The notes: generated by a model from the sequence alone, not told the origin. Positions 9,240 to 21,947 are shown, counted from the stretch's first letter. The stretch is DNA of 30,745 nucleotides from Syncephalis plumigaleata (GCA_025201365.1 JAIXMF010000149.1:1-30745), one strand, 5' to 3'. Program-made: numbers and translations.

Positions 9240-11038
9240 TATTTGAGTGTTCTGGATAGTTGGAAGGGCTGATATACGAAGCTAAGTTCTGCTATTACAA
9301 GACCCTCATTTATCGCGGTAGGTGGATGTTGTGTATGTCTGCTATTACGCAGATCGAAAGATTGCTCAATAGTATTCCGTGGGGAATTCTAGGACATACA
9401 ACGGCATCCGCCTCGCTACCCTTTTGCTACTAATTATTTTGATTAATTAGATAGCCGTCTATTCATATTACGAGGATACACGCAATACGCAGCAGTAACC
9501 AGAAGGTAAGTAAATATGACCACTCGTGCATACAATCAATACTAATAGCTGCCGTTTACTAATTATACTCTTTATTATTCATTTACAACGCTATCAACCA
9601 TTTAATTACTGCCATTATAGTCTAAACATTGTAATCATAGGAAGCATATTTGGGTTGCCTAAGCCAACATTGTTTGGCTTAGGAGGGATAGGGGTAGCTT
9701 ACTGGTCTATGGCCAGTATTGCTTTGGGTGTACACAAATATGCTTCCTATGCGGGCTTTCCTTTATTTAATAAACATATTATAACACAATACAATCAACT
9801 TAATAACAGTGGATATTGATTACGTTTATCTTTTTGCATTCTCATCGTTACTTGATAGGTCATTATATCTTACATGAACTACATTGCTCTGCCACGTTAA
9901 TTAGAAATGTTTACCAAGTATTCTCGTTCAATAAAGGTATGTCGATAAGAAGTGTGAGCAGCATACGCAACGGTAGAATTAATATTTGCTTTGTTTATTG
10001 TAGCTATTCAGGAATTGAATCGCTTTACCAACTCGCAACTATCGGCGTCCTACTTTGAATCTATCAAGGAGCGGCTTTATGTTGACGACAATTATCGTTG
10101 GCACGAAGATCAGCACAGACTGCCGTATACCACATAAGTCATCGACACTTGATATGCAATGTGGCTAAGCAAGGAATATCGCATAGATAATTGAAGTGTG
10201 CACACGCGCACTCGCACCAATTACTTGTCATTTAACCGAGGAGATTCAGCTTTTCTCCTCGTCAACTTGGTCGGCACCACTTGATAGCGTATTCCAGTCA
10301 GGATGGATATCTCTGGTAAACACTTGCAATTACTGAGCTATGTGTGGTCTAACACTCGAGCATCGGCAATGAATAGGATGATCGTTGGCATAATATTGTT
10401 TTGGAGCAAGACTGGACAGTGCTACGACACCTTCGTAGTCAGTATTACCAGCTAGTCGGGAAGACGCGACAGGTCAAGTAAGTGCTATATGCAGTATACT
10501 AAATGATTTATTTACAAATCTCATTGACTGACAGGGGAGTCAAGACAAGCGCGCAAATCGATCTGACACTAGAACTAGAAGACAATGCAATGTCTCCACT
10601 AGGCCAACTGCTACAGAAATACGGTAAGACGACAATAACAATAGCGATAGTGATATCGGTTGTATATATTTTATTGAGCAATACGCATTAGCATCACAGC
10701 TACCTGAACTGTTCTTATGTGCATCGGTTAATGTTGCTGCACAGTCGACATTAACCACGAGAAATGACACTGTCCTTATTAGTGAACGATAGCATTACCA
10801 AGTAAGCATGGAGTATGAAGTATGAGTGTGCCATGATAATGACTATTGATCGACAACGTAATAGACACTATGAATGGTGCATCTGGTCAAATGATTCTAC
10901 GTTTATTGGCACGACATAAATGTCCTAGATGTTGGAGCTATCGATCTGATCAATCGGAATGTCTATGCAATCGATGCCAACTTGTTGTGAACAATAACAA
11001 GGGACACGTCATTGACACTGCTATGCATCCATATAACT
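9240..11038 (+). pseudogene. Decayed mitochondrial isoleucyl-tRNA synthetase gene
   Basis: Pieces appear in the order of class I IleRS. At about 9240-9320: LDSWKG and YEAKFCYYKTLIYRGR, weakly like the region before the KPVYWSPS motif. At 9846-9936: HYILHELHCSATL...QVFSFNK. After a 67-nt GT-AG intron, from 10004: AIQELNRFTNSQLSASYFES then IKERLYVDD. One frame over, near 10108: RRSAQTAVYHI. At about 10215-10300: RALAPITCHLTEEI then SAPLDSVFQSGW. At 10545-10623 and 10692-10790: ELEDNAMSPLGQLLQKYG and SQLPELFLCASVNV. At 10905-10985: the C-terminal zinc ribbon HKCPRCWSYRSDQSECLCNRC without its last residue, ending at 11038. There is a frameshift near 10105, several stops, and most of the catalytic core (the Rossmann half and KMSKS) is missing. 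Introns remain, so it is not a retrocopy. Confidence 0.85.
9636..9751. repeat. Nested inverted-repeat structure (17-bp outer stem, two inner hairpins)
   Basis: The perfect 17-bp inverted repeat CATAGGAAGCATATTTG (9636-9652) / CAAATATGCTTCCTATG (9735-9751) encloses a 10-bp hairpin CCTAAGCCAA (9658-9667) / TTGGCTTAGG (9674-9683) and a second hairpin at 9700-9718 (TACTGGTC/GGCCAGTA, one G-T pair, 3-base loop). Total 116 bp. No target duplication is visible at the edges. It may be a small MITE-like element inserted in the synthetase relic or a structured RNA. It happens to be open in the plus-strand frame 9526-9819, which I do not regard as coding. Confidence 0.75.
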
Positions 11039-14036
11039 AATAGCAACATCCCATCGATGGTGTACTAGCAAGCCTATTGAATAACGACCTGATTCATTCG
11101 ATCACCCTGAACACATAGAACCTAGTTGTTAGACACATACCAATTATAAACCGTTACTTTATCATACTGTATTCGTGTACGATATTCATTATTAGTTGAA
11201 TGGATTAGAATGATCAGCTAGCAATTACTACAACTAATGATACCATTGTCATCATTATCATCATCATCAGTTTATAAACATCCATATGATATGATTAATG
11301 ATAGATATTGATACACGCGATACTGCTATTATGCATCTATGCTACATTGATTACTGCCAACATAGCGAACACTCGATTATTACCATTAACGGCACTTCTA
11401 TATGAGTATGGGCAGTCGTCATCTCAATCAATAGATTAAGCTGAGCATATCACATGGCTGACATACCGCAGCAAGTATTCGGTAATTAGAATGGAGTCGG
11501 ACGTTATTCTCGGTCAGTGGTGGACTAACCGATTCAGTCGTCGTCAAACCCAGCAAGACTAATCATCGAGTATAGATTCATTTATGACATACACCATTTA
11601 CATCAATGTAGAACAGCAGTTACTCGAAGAATCAGTATATAGTTATTGTAAAGATGAATGTTTATTGCGTAAAAGCCTTGGTAAGAATATGAATAACGAG
11701 TACATTATAATAAATATCCGTGTCTACGCTGTATTAAAATGTGCACACAATGGACAGCTTGTCTTTATTATTATATGTATAATGACTGTAGAATGGAATA
11801 AATGACTAACTTTACTGATGGAAATGCCGGAATAGTATAATGGAATGAGTGTATGGAATGATTGATGCTGGATGAAAGAGAGGAATGAGTAGACTAAAAT
11901 ACAATGTCGTTCTGGCAAGTAGAAGGTAATGAAGCAATAATGAGATAGGAAGGAATACAGTAATGACATGTCGATATAGATCAAATTGATTCACGTTTAT
12001 TAATATTGCTAGTGGATACTTGTCAATGATGGATGGCAATGAGTGTTGGCAGTAAGCATTAACATGGTTGATTATCCCGGTATGTCGTCGTTATTGTTGA
12101 ATATTAGTTGGTTGACATTTAGTATGGGAATTAGTACATATCGTCTGAATGCTGTCACTTGTATTAGCAATGAATAGAAATGTCAACTTACCGAATAGAA
12201 TGGAAATAGTATGCAGTCAATATCGTTGACAGTTGGATGTTCTAATTGTAATATTGTTAGTGTATTGTAATAGATGAACTTACCTGTAATTGATAACTAT
12301 GAATGAATGAATGAAGGAAGGAATTATAATAAAGTGTTAAGATATGTTATGTCCCCATCATATCCGCAGCCGCAGCCACGGGGCCTTTTTTTAGTGCGAG
12401 CGGGCATGCTATGTTGAATCAGTTGGATAGCCTTGCGACAATATACCACTATACTGCCGAATGTTAGTATGGTAACATTCAACAATAAAACTACGGAAGA
12501 GCGGGCATATGGACCATTCATTGCAAATGGCCATACACCACATCGACAGTATGATGGTCATGTTGGCCAAGCAATTACCACCATAGACGATGCTGCCACT
12601 TCAGTAGCGGTTCATGGTATACCAATTGAAACACATACAAAAGGGATCAGTAGATTAGCACATTTATACAAATGTATTGGTGCTAATGGGACATGACATA
12701 ATAAATGAGGGGATTGGGAAGTGGAGATATGAATAAAAGTACAATTGAAATGCGATAGGATAGCGCGAATAAAGAATGATTAAACATACGCAAAAACATA
12801 TCATTAAGTAAGGTCAGTCACCATAATACCAAGTAAACTAGACTCCCTTCTCCCAGCGAAGGCAGCAACATGATGATCAATATCACGGCAAAGCGTCGTT
12901 TAAATGATATTATGATGGCAAATATCTCAAACACATATCAATATAGAATAAAGATATGTATTCAAGTATTTGCAAACCGATACACTCCATAATATTCATA
13001 TAATAGAGAGGCTACCCGGCTACATTAGCAACTGAATGACTTGTAGAAACAACAAAGTATTTGCCTTAAAATGCGCAGAATCCGTGCAATTTAATAGCTA
13101 ATGTCCGCTCTACATGGGGCAAATACACATTATTGCTTTGCAGCAGCTTCATATTACGTAAATATACGGATGTCCGCAAGCAAGTAGCGTAGAACATCGA
13201 CACCCGTTACAGGTACCGACATTGCACTGAGTTGAAAAAAGTCAACTACGCTCATTACCACACTCAGCGCTACGCTACACGCAAACAGTTTACAGAGCAC
13301 TGACCTACTTTACTATGTGTATGTTTAAACAAAGAAAAGAATAAATAGTTCATTTGAATGACAAAGAAGAGAAGAAGAAGAGAAGCGAAGAGTAAAGAGA
13401 AGTGAAATGGTGTGAGTCATTGAATAGCTCACTATGTAGTGAGTGCTATGATGCCGTCATCATTGGCCATTTAGGTTATACAAACTTCAGTATTTGGTAA
13501 TAAATGTTTCAGTGATAGCGATAGCTATCGTCTACCTTATAGCATTCGTGACGATACAAGCGTAGCAGTATGGTTTGATGTTCACATGCGATGCACTTGC
13601 AAGTAGCAATAAGCAAGTATAAAAATACGATACAAAGCATACCGTGTAGTATACGAATGCTATCCGCTTTGCAAAACATATACTCGAACTACCTTTCCTC
13701 ACCATCGTATATTTTGTATACATCCTCGCGATATTGTCCATTACGTTTATTCTTCTATTCTTCTCGCTCGCTTTGTAAATATTACGAGCGCAGTACTTTT
13801 CCTTTCCTGTATATCCTCCATAACCTTCGTCAATAACCTCTGTTCACTTTATATCTTAGCGATTACGTGTTTCTACTGCTACTACTACTGCAATAGCAGT
13901 TTGTACTTGCTACCGCTGATCGAGACACGCGTTGTTTGCTATCGGTCTAGAAGTCGCAGTTCTTTCAAGTTTTAAGCTTTGCGTCCTTAAATCTTCTTGT
14001 TTATACACTGTATATTTCATATTAGCGACAAGCAAT
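11039..14036. other. About 3 kb between the synthetase relic and the Cdc20-like gene; no supported gene
   Basis: AT-rich sequence with many stops in all frames. There are (ATC)n-like stretches at about 11250-11272 and a GAATGAATGAATGAAGGAAGG run at 12302-12322. An 87-codon plus frame at 12433-12696 is less biased than its surroundings, but I do not recognise the product and it lacks splice or family support. The last few hundred bases (13,500-14,036) are pyrimidine-rich and probably promoter and leader of the downstream gene. Confidence 0.5.
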
Positions 14037-15370
14037 ATGACTACTTCAAATCTTAGCAGTCATAGTGGAGTAGTCACCCGAGCTATGGCACACCGATTAC
14101 AGAGTGACAGAGCAGCAACATCTACCGCTACTACTGCTACCACTAACACAGAGACAACATTCGACGAAACGACGTTATTAGAAGACAGCGACTTTCAACG
14201 TATAGCGGCATCGCCATCATCTCCGCCATCATCATCACCAAGTGGCTTTTCTACAATGCTGCCGCTAACATCCAATGCAATCCAACCGTATATATTTGAT
14301 ACGGAAGCGCAAATATATTGGTCGGTGGAACGTCTATTACCACAACTAACTGCACCAACATACGCCATACATAGCGTTAAGCGCTTTTATCCTAACCCTA
14401 TAAGTTGGTCATCAACCAATTTATTAGCGGTTGGAACTAGGGATCACTTAACCGTAGTGAACACTACCACCGGTGCTGATATTAAATTGGATGAAATAAG
14501 CGCAAACAATCCAATTACATGTGTAAGCTGGATGAAGGAAGTAAGTGGCAATCACTTCTAGTCAATTGTACCAAAATTTATTAATCCATTTACTTTCCTT
14601 TTATGTAGAGACCATACTTGGCTGTTGCAACAGCCAATGGTACTATTAACGTATGGGACGTAAATCAAGAGCGAGTGCTGCGTACATACGGCAGATCAGA
14701 GCACCCAATATACGCTATGACATGGTGTGGCTCAGTGCTAGACTCAGGCGAACGTGGCGAAAATGGCGGAAGAATCATGCGGCGGGATATAAGAGCTCCC
14801 GATATTGAGGAAGAACGGTATTTTACGCATGCATCTGATGTATGTTGTTTGCACTGGAATCGTGCAAATACCTGGCAAGTTAGCGGTAGTATGAATGGCC
14901 ACTTATTGCTTTGGAACAAATATTGGACGTCGCCTTTTCGTCAATTGAAGAATGGTAAGGGTGCAATCAAAGCTGCCGCTTGGTCACCACATCGCGACGA
15001 CTTACTAGTAGTCGGTGATGATTCGAAAGATGGTAAAATTAGACTATGGGACGTAACAAATAGCTATATATATAGTAGACTTGAAACAAAATCTAAAGTA
15101 AGTAATTTGGCATGGTTACCGCATAACCGCGGCATTTTATCGACTCATACAGGTAGAAGAAACAACCTACGGCTTTGGAGATATCCAGAGTTGATGCAAC
15201 CAGAGGTCGTCAGTGAGGGGAGTCACGGTACTGGATGCTATGCTGATCTGGACTTAATCAGCATGGCAACTGGACACGACAATGGTGTCTCATACCTGGC
15301 CACCTCGCCAGATGGCAATGTGTTTGCCACCAGTGCACCCAACAAGTCTCCCTCTCTTTGGGAGATGTAA
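14037..15370 (+). CDS. Divergent Cdc20/Cdh1-family WD40 protein (APC/C activator-like)
   Basis: Two exons, 14037-14540 and 14609-15370, joined by a 68-nt GTAAGT...TAG intron; 421 residues. The Met at 14037 is preferred because the longer frame from 13932 only adds a hydrophobic stretch unlike the family. Residues 1-90 are Ser/Thr-rich. Then a seven-bladed propeller follows with family marks: ISWSSTNLLAVG, TANGTINVWDV, RDIRAPD, HASDVCCLHWN, GAIKAAAWSPH, KIRLWDV, SKVSNLAWLPH, NNLRLWRYPE and GVSYLATSPDGNVFATSA. RD(I/V)R followed by this blade order is diagnostic of Cdc20/Fizzy/Cdh1/Ama1 proteins, which recruit substrates to the anaphase-promoting complex. No C-box (DR.IP.R-like) is recognisable, and the protein ends at SLWEM without the C-terminal Ile-Arg. 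It may be a meiotic-type or neofunctionalised paralogue, or a decaying copy. Confidence 0.8.
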
Positions 15371-15516
15371 ACTCATGAATTGTATTTTAGTTAACATAAT
15401 AAAGCTGTTCCTTCAAACATTAATAGCTACTCGTTGTTTGTATCGCTATCCATTACTACCTAGTAAGTGGCATTCATCAATAAAGACGAGCTGCCCATTG
15501 CTTCATACCATTCACT
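15371..15516. other. Short spacer: 3' flank of the Cdc20-like gene up to the right repeat arm
   Basis: It contains AATAAAGCTG shortly after the stop codon, a plausible polyadenylation signal. It shows only vague resemblance to sequence just outside the left arm. Confidence 0.4.
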
Positions 15517-16341
15517 AATTTATTTCCATCATTCTACTTCATCCCACTACATATACATGCTTGTCACTGCTGCCATTTCACACTGCATATATTCACTATT
15601 CCACCTATTGCTCATTCCCCTTGTCATTTATTTCTTTACACAGCACGTGTCTTCTTTGTGTCAACTACATCCCACTTGTCAGTAAACAACACGCGTCCAC
15701 TTCCTCTTAACTATATGCTAGCTAGTTCTTTTACTTTCTCAGTAATACGCGTCTTCTTCGTGTCATTCGCATTCCGCTTACTTCCTCTTTCACTTTAACA
15801 TACACACTCCCAATAGCAGCTATTCTGTCATACGATCTCTATGACTTTTATTTATCTCTTTGTTTTCCTCTTCCTCTAAACTATCTACATGCTCACTTGT
15901 CGTTATTATTTCTATACCAATAAGCCTTGTTTGTTGCTCGTTCTAGTCCTTTGTTCTCTATCACTGTCCTGCTTATTTATCAATGCTTAAGCGTTCACCG
16001 CTCTCGTTGTAGTATGCACCTTTTACTTTTACTGCTCTTTTCCGTCATCTGTTTGTATGCCACCACTATGTCATGCTTTTATTTGTATTTTTATTTGTTT
16101 ACTGTCATCTACATACTCTATCTACCTACAGGCATACACTGCTTCTTCAAATAAACTGGCATACGTGTTCATGCACCCTTCCTTGCTCATTCCTTGCTCA
16201 ATCGTGACAAGTCAGTCATTCTACTAACTGCTATTTGCTTATTACATTGTTTATCGTGTATTCACTTTGTTCACACGTTGCTCTCTATGCAATTAACCGT
16301 AAGTAGTATCAACATAATTTATTTAATAAATGCACGATTTA
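15517..16341. repeat. Right arm of the 825-bp inverted repeat
   Basis: Reverse-complement partner of 4166-4990 (about 98% identical, no gaps by my alignment). The plus strand is C/T-rich. A donor-like CCGTAAGTAG is kept at about 16299-16308. Inner spacing between the arms is 10,526 bp. The flanking sequence outside each arm differs, so the boundary is abrupt. Confidence 0.92.
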
Positions 16342-16963
16342 TTTACCGTGTTAATCGATATTATGTGTGTATGGAATCCCCATTAGCAGATGCTTTGTTC
16401 TTTGTTTAGCATTCGCCTCATGTTATTTATCACAATGCAAATGCCATTAAGGCAGCATCAAACAATGCTCTGCATAACTAGAATGTATCTGCCAAATAAT
16501 AAAAAGTTCTATGATAGATCTAGCTTATTTTAATGCATATGTGTTTAGTGTATTCTGTATTCTGGCTACTTGAATTAACATATGATGTTCAAGTCTTTGC
16601 AAAGCAACATCTACAATCAGTGAGATGTTACTACGGTTAGCTACGTTACGCGCTTTGATAGATACGCTACAATATAGGATATAGTCAATAGATATAATGT
16701 TTTAATACGATGAATACCTTTACGTACACGCCGTCTATTATAGATATGTATACTTGCGTGTATTGCATTTTTACTGGATCTTTATAATGTAATCAACGTA
16801 TTTTTATAATTCATATTAAACATTTAGCATAATTGTAAACAGTGTTAAAATAATATAGGAATAGAGCAATGATTACACATTTTACAATAAACATAGCTTT
16901 AATAATATTGGATAATTCATATGCAATAGACAAGTTAATAAAAGATAGGTGGTTGTGGTTGGA
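16342..16963. other. Intergenic between the right repeat arm and the first F-box-like gene
   Basis: AT-rich, no supported gene. At about 16450-16510 the plus strand reads RQHQTMLCITRMYL, vaguely like the segment before the first RRM of PUF60 proteins. That would mirror the RRM relic beyond the left arm, but the resemblance is too weak to annotate. Confidence 0.4.
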
Positions 16964-19900
16964 CTAGACAGAAAAGTCCAATAAGAATAGGAATTCCGGT
17001 GCTCGCATCTCCCACACGATGACGTGTGCGGCCGAGGTCCAGAAACGACGATTGGCCGCGGGTCGTAATGGGAATGGACCTCGTCGATGTCCCGTAATAC
17101 CATCGATCAGCTCGTATTCCATGCCATAGTCTTGATGTTCCTGTGGTGGCAGTACTGACTCCGTATGCTTATCGTTGTTACTATTACTGTTGTTGTTGTT
17201 GTTGTTGTTAAGACCAGGATGAATTGCCTCTCCCCAATGGAGTAGGCCAATGACTGGTTCTGGCGGGTAAGAGGGACCACCACCGCGCGAGAACTGCGGC
17301 GTGTAAGCGTAGGCAATATCACGACCCGTATGCGCGCCAGTTAATGCCCAGCCATCGTCTTCGTGTAGGGCAATTAGATCGGATGCAGCGATAACTCGAA
17401 TATCGATAATACCGCCACGACAACATTCCCATAACAATTGACCGCGTCCCACCAAGTTGATCATACACAGCCAGGTGGGTTGGTCAGGATCCGTGTACAC
17501 GGGATGTATCAATATCCTGCCCATGCTAATGGCACGCGTACACAACATGTCGCCGGTAAGCCAATTGGGAGCACGTACTAGAGCATGTTCGCCTTGTCGT
17601 ACCACTCGAATGGGATTAGTTTGCGTTGTGATTTGGGATGGCTTAGGTGTGGCAGTTGATCGTGGCACCTCCATAATCATATTCGTTGGATGTATGATAT
17701 TATCCTTAATGTTGATACCGGTATCTTCAGTCGTATTCGTTTCTGTATTCAATGCATCATTATTGCATTCGGCGGTCGTTTCCACAATACTACCGATAAT
17801 GTTATCATCGATATTGGTTGATTCAATGTTAAATTCGGCTACATTATCTTCATCTGTTATAATGATTGTTTCATCAGCAATAGAATCATCTCCCGTTTGT
17901 ATATATACTGCTGTTGCCGCTAAAGAATTGTCTATTGCCGTGTTCATTTCATGCTGTTCCAATGATTCATGTTCATCAGCTAGGGAAGGTTCATCCGTTG
18001 ACAATTCTACCATTAAGCTGCTAGTAAACGTTGAGGTTGATTCGTCAGCTTGTACATCTACCGATGCTACCGGTTCCTGTAAAGCTTGACGTATTTGTTC
18101 AAATGTCTATAGTGTATATGCGCGTTAGCGTTATTAATTAAAATAAACTAGTTTACATGATCGTATCATACCTGGCAAGTGTTTTGCTCGTGTGTACCGG
18201 CAGGCTGAGCGGTAATCTCCACGTATTCGTACTTTAGCAGTGTGTTGACCATATCGCATTTGAACACAAAAATACGTCGTTTACTAGACTCGCTCGAGTT
18301 ATCACTGCATAATGACGAGGTTTCCGCACGTTCTAGATGGCATGCCTGATTAACACCGAACAACGAATAGACTCGGAATCCGTTGCTTGTTGGCTCGCGT
18401 AAATCGTAGACCACACGTTTTGCCGATCCCTCCATGTCCATCGTTCGATGCCGTGTGGCCAATAACCAGCCGTCGCGTAGCTCTTGACCGCTCACGTAGG
18501 GCAGGGTGATCGCATTACCATTGTCGTTGTCTATCAAGGCCGCCACCGACCAAACGCACGTGGTAGGCTGTACTCCATCGGTGGCACTCGTCATGTTCAT
18601 ATCCGTGGCGCCCATCAACTCCTCAAGAGTGGCGCTTGCTTTACGTGTTCTCGTAATTGCATGATAGGTAATGGCGATGAATTGATCATCCAGCAAGATT
18701 TCATCAATACTAATCGGAGTATCGGCATCCATGAATAGTTCAATGGGAGTATAGGCCGTTTGATAGCCGATATCCAGGGTGGGCACGTAATAAAACTTAT
18801 CGGGCGTAATGGGTCCCTCCATGAAATCGTCCTGGTCCAACGATGCGATCGCCCTTGTATGGAACGCGTGTCGCGCTCGAGAAGCTGTCTGTGCCAATAG
18901 AGCACGTCGTGACATGCTATGCTGCGAGTGACTACGTCGACCGAAGCCACGCGTGTGTCGATCCTCCCAATCGGACTCGACATCGGCATCGTCAGTATCG
19001 TCGTCATGTAAGCGCATCCTCTCTAGCGGTGATACAGGCAGATTGGTCGACTCCATACCAGGTTTGCGTCGTCTAAGCGGTGGAATTCGCGTATTCTCCG
19101 ATTGCGTATGGTCCATATCACTATCACTCCAATCGTCCGCTCCTGTATTCGCAGTGAATGCCGGACGAGTATGACTGGCCGATGGCCTCGATGTGGTACG
19201 ACCCACCCTAATGATGAAACCCCATACGTTGCTTAGTAATACCTCCACCGACATGTTCGGCTCCTCTATGCTACCCTTCTCGCGGGGTGAAGTTGGAGAA
19301 ATGTTGCCGGATAACTCGGTTGCAATACCGTTGGCCAGCGACGACGTATCATTGAAATGATCGTTATCCATCGACGGTATACAAATGGTACGACTATTAT
19401 TCTGTCCTCGGCACCAATTCGCCTCCAATTGTTGTCTACGCTGATAAACGTGGAACCATTCATCGTCCATATTGTAATAGAGTTGCGTGTTCAACTTGCC
19501 CTTGACAAGTATATTTCGCTGACGTTGTAGTAGTAGGGCGGCCTTGCACCAACGCAACCAATCGATTTCATCGTCATTAAGCGGGAAATGCGCTATATAC
19601 GACTGCTTCCAACGGTGGTCGTCTCGACTAATGGTTTGATAGAGTTCTCGGCAAGTTCGAGCAAACGACACCGACATATAGTCCACCGAGAAATGCGCTA
19701 CACGAGCGAGAATCGACAATGGTAGGGATCTGCTATGCCACGCGGCCACCTTCTCCTGCCATGGATTGGCCTTTTTGGCGGTGTCACGCTTCCTACTGAT
19801 ACTAGCGCGTCCCGGCAAGGAGAATCGATCCTCGCTGTAGGAGCGCCCACCTTCGTCGGATGTATGACTAAATATCGATATACCCGGTGATACTGGACCG

Positions 19901-20868
19901 TAATTGTTAACTAATAGTCCGTGAATGGATGTACTACCGGGAACAGCTAGTCGATTCGTCGAACCTTCCGATAGAGATGCGGTCATTGCTGTAGTCGTAC
20001 CACTAGTGGCAATGTCCAACAATGCCGATTCCTGTACTGAGATAAGTACCGGTGCTGTATCTGTTCTTTCTACAACCATATCAGATGATAATTCTCCTTC
20101 TTCTTCTTTAACTGTATCTGCATCATATACATCCACTTGTAAATTTAATTCGGGTATATCTGTCGTGGTAGTAGTATCATTGGTAATGTCAATAGTATCC
20201 ACGTCTTCCAACTCAACTGTATCATTTATATCTACACCGGTAGTTACTTTAGTGTATTCTGCAGTTGCTGTTTTGGTTGCTGTTGTAGCACAATCATTTG
20301 TATTCTCCTCTTGAATTGCCATGACTGGTATGACATCTGCTTTACTCTCCTTTGCAATCGTTACGTTAACATCGATTTTTGTGTCGCATGTAGAAATAGC
20401 AGGCGATGCCGGTGGTGATAATGGCAATGGTAAGTGCAACCATACTGGCTCATTCATTGTATCATTAGTAGATGTGGTAATTGTTGTTGTTATTGCTGTT
20501 GTTATAGATGATTCATCTAATGTCGATAATTCGGTGATAGATGCAACTGGTGACAACATGACATCCTGTACAGGATCATTAATAGTTGTCTCGGGTAATG
20601 ACTCGGTACAGGATGGTGGTAATGCTTCCTTACACTCGGTTACAAGTTCATTGTCGCTTGTATCGTTATCATCGCTCATCACGATGACTGGTTGTGATGG
20701 TGGTGTTCGAGCATTAGGAATTACCGCCGGTTCTGGCTCCAAAACAAATGACACGTCATTCTGTTTATTATCAACTATCGTTGATTCTACTAATGTCGTC
20801 TCTTGTTCACTACTGACCATCATCGCTTCAGCAGGTATGACCGATTCCTCCAAGAAGTTATCCGACAT
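16964..20868 (-). CDS. Large F-box-like protein of unknown function (1,279 aa)
   Basis: Two exons, 20868-18172 and 18106-16964, joined in phase through a 65-nt intron (GTATGA...TATAG). Residues 1-330 are acidic and Ser/Thr/Val-rich with little predicted structure. At about 375-425 there is an F-box-like helical motif: LPLSILARVAHFSVDYMSVS, then TCRELYQTISRDDHRWKQSY. It is followed by W-rich segments DDEIDWLRWCKAALLL and YQRRQQLEANWCRG. The middle has Arg/Ser/Asp-rich linkers. The C-terminal half contains scattered beta-propeller-like strands (TTCVWSVAALID, RRIFVFKCDM), and the last exon a run of Asn. F-box proteins bridge substrates to Skp1-Cullin ubiquitin ligases; that role here is inferred only from the motif. 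The neighbouring minus-strand gene at 21948-24383 shares the post-F-box W-rich module and is probably an old tandem paralogue. Confidence 0.65.
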
Positions 20869-21947
20869 ATTATGCGATAATCTTTTTATAATTCCGTTTT
20901 ATGCTGATAATGAACAATGAACAATAATGATGCCAACTGGTGGTGTAACAGGTCAAGGGCTTCTTAGCTATACACAGCACGACCGTATCAAATGAAAACC
21001 TATAACAATGGCGTCGATGACAAGTGAGACTGCGTTGTTGCAAAGAGTATAAGTGGAGAGAAATGAAGAGTTAAGAGGAAAGAGGAATAGGCTTGAGAGG
21101 ATCAACGTTTAAGGACGCACGAGAAATGGAATTGAACGGAATGGCTGCAACCATGTCACGCTGCACGTCATTGGATCAGCCGATTAGTGAGCGAGCAAGG
21201 AAGCAAGGAAGCAAGGAAGGACAAATGGATGAACGGACTATCGTCGTCAAAGGTAGGAAGTATACCAATGACACGATACTACTTTAGAATTCTTTTGCGC
21301 GGATGTGCATGTACGAATGTGTGCATACTTGTATGTACATGTGTGACTGCGCGCGTGTCGTTTTAACGTCGAGTCAAGCGATACAAGGCGTACATCTCTG
21401 TGTCCACATGTGTGTGTGTGTGTGTGTGTGTGTGTTATATACATTCTATGATGCGAGTGTAACATAGCCGCGTGGCCATCACCATTCGATATCCCATGTG
21501 GAAACCGGCTGATATCAGTCTTCTTCTTTTTTAAACATGTATTCGACGTATTCTACTGGCTACTATTAATTCTAGAGTGCATATACCGTTCCAATATATA
21601 ATAAAGTTACCTACTTCTCATTGATCATTACAAAAATACGTGGATGTATGTATTATTCTAATTACTAACACGCTGAACGTTGCACATCAATAAAAATCAT
21701 ATCATTATCTTGCTTTATTTGGCAGTGTATAGCATGTCGAATGTCGAACAATTTCGCAATGGGATCATGTGTAGATGTATTTACACGGGTAACTTGATCA
21801 ATGCAAAATAGAACACATGTAAACATGCCATGAAATATACAAACGCAAAGAAATAGGGAGAGAGTGAGATATTTGTGCTATACAAACGAGTTACTACATT
21901 GCAGAAACAATCCATGTCATTTCCTGTTAGATGGATGGTTAATACGA
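20869..21947. other. Intergenic between the two F-box-like genes, with (TG)n microsatellite
   Basis: Upstream region of the larger F-box-like gene and 3' flank of the smaller one. It holds a TG repeat at about 21409-21434, three AAGGAAGC-type units at about 21197-21215, and no supported gene. Confidence 0.6.

Noticed and set aside
9526-9819. 97-codon plus-strand frame (GLPKPTLFGLGGIG) as a small membrane protein
   Set aside because: Its distinctive part coincides with the nested inverted repeats, and no family is recognised.
12433-12696. 87-codon frame as a gene
   Set aside because: No recognised family, no splice context and no neighbouring coding signal; left as unassigned.
16440-16510. 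PUF60-like fragment RQHQTMLCITRMYL
   Set aside because: Too short and weak to annotate; mentioned only as a lead for the inverted-repeat origin.
17457-20920. Long plus-strand frames at 17457-18089 and 20321-20920
   Set aside because: Antisense to the 1,279-residue F-box-like gene; Ser/Val-rich products mirror its Asp/Thr-rich coding strand.
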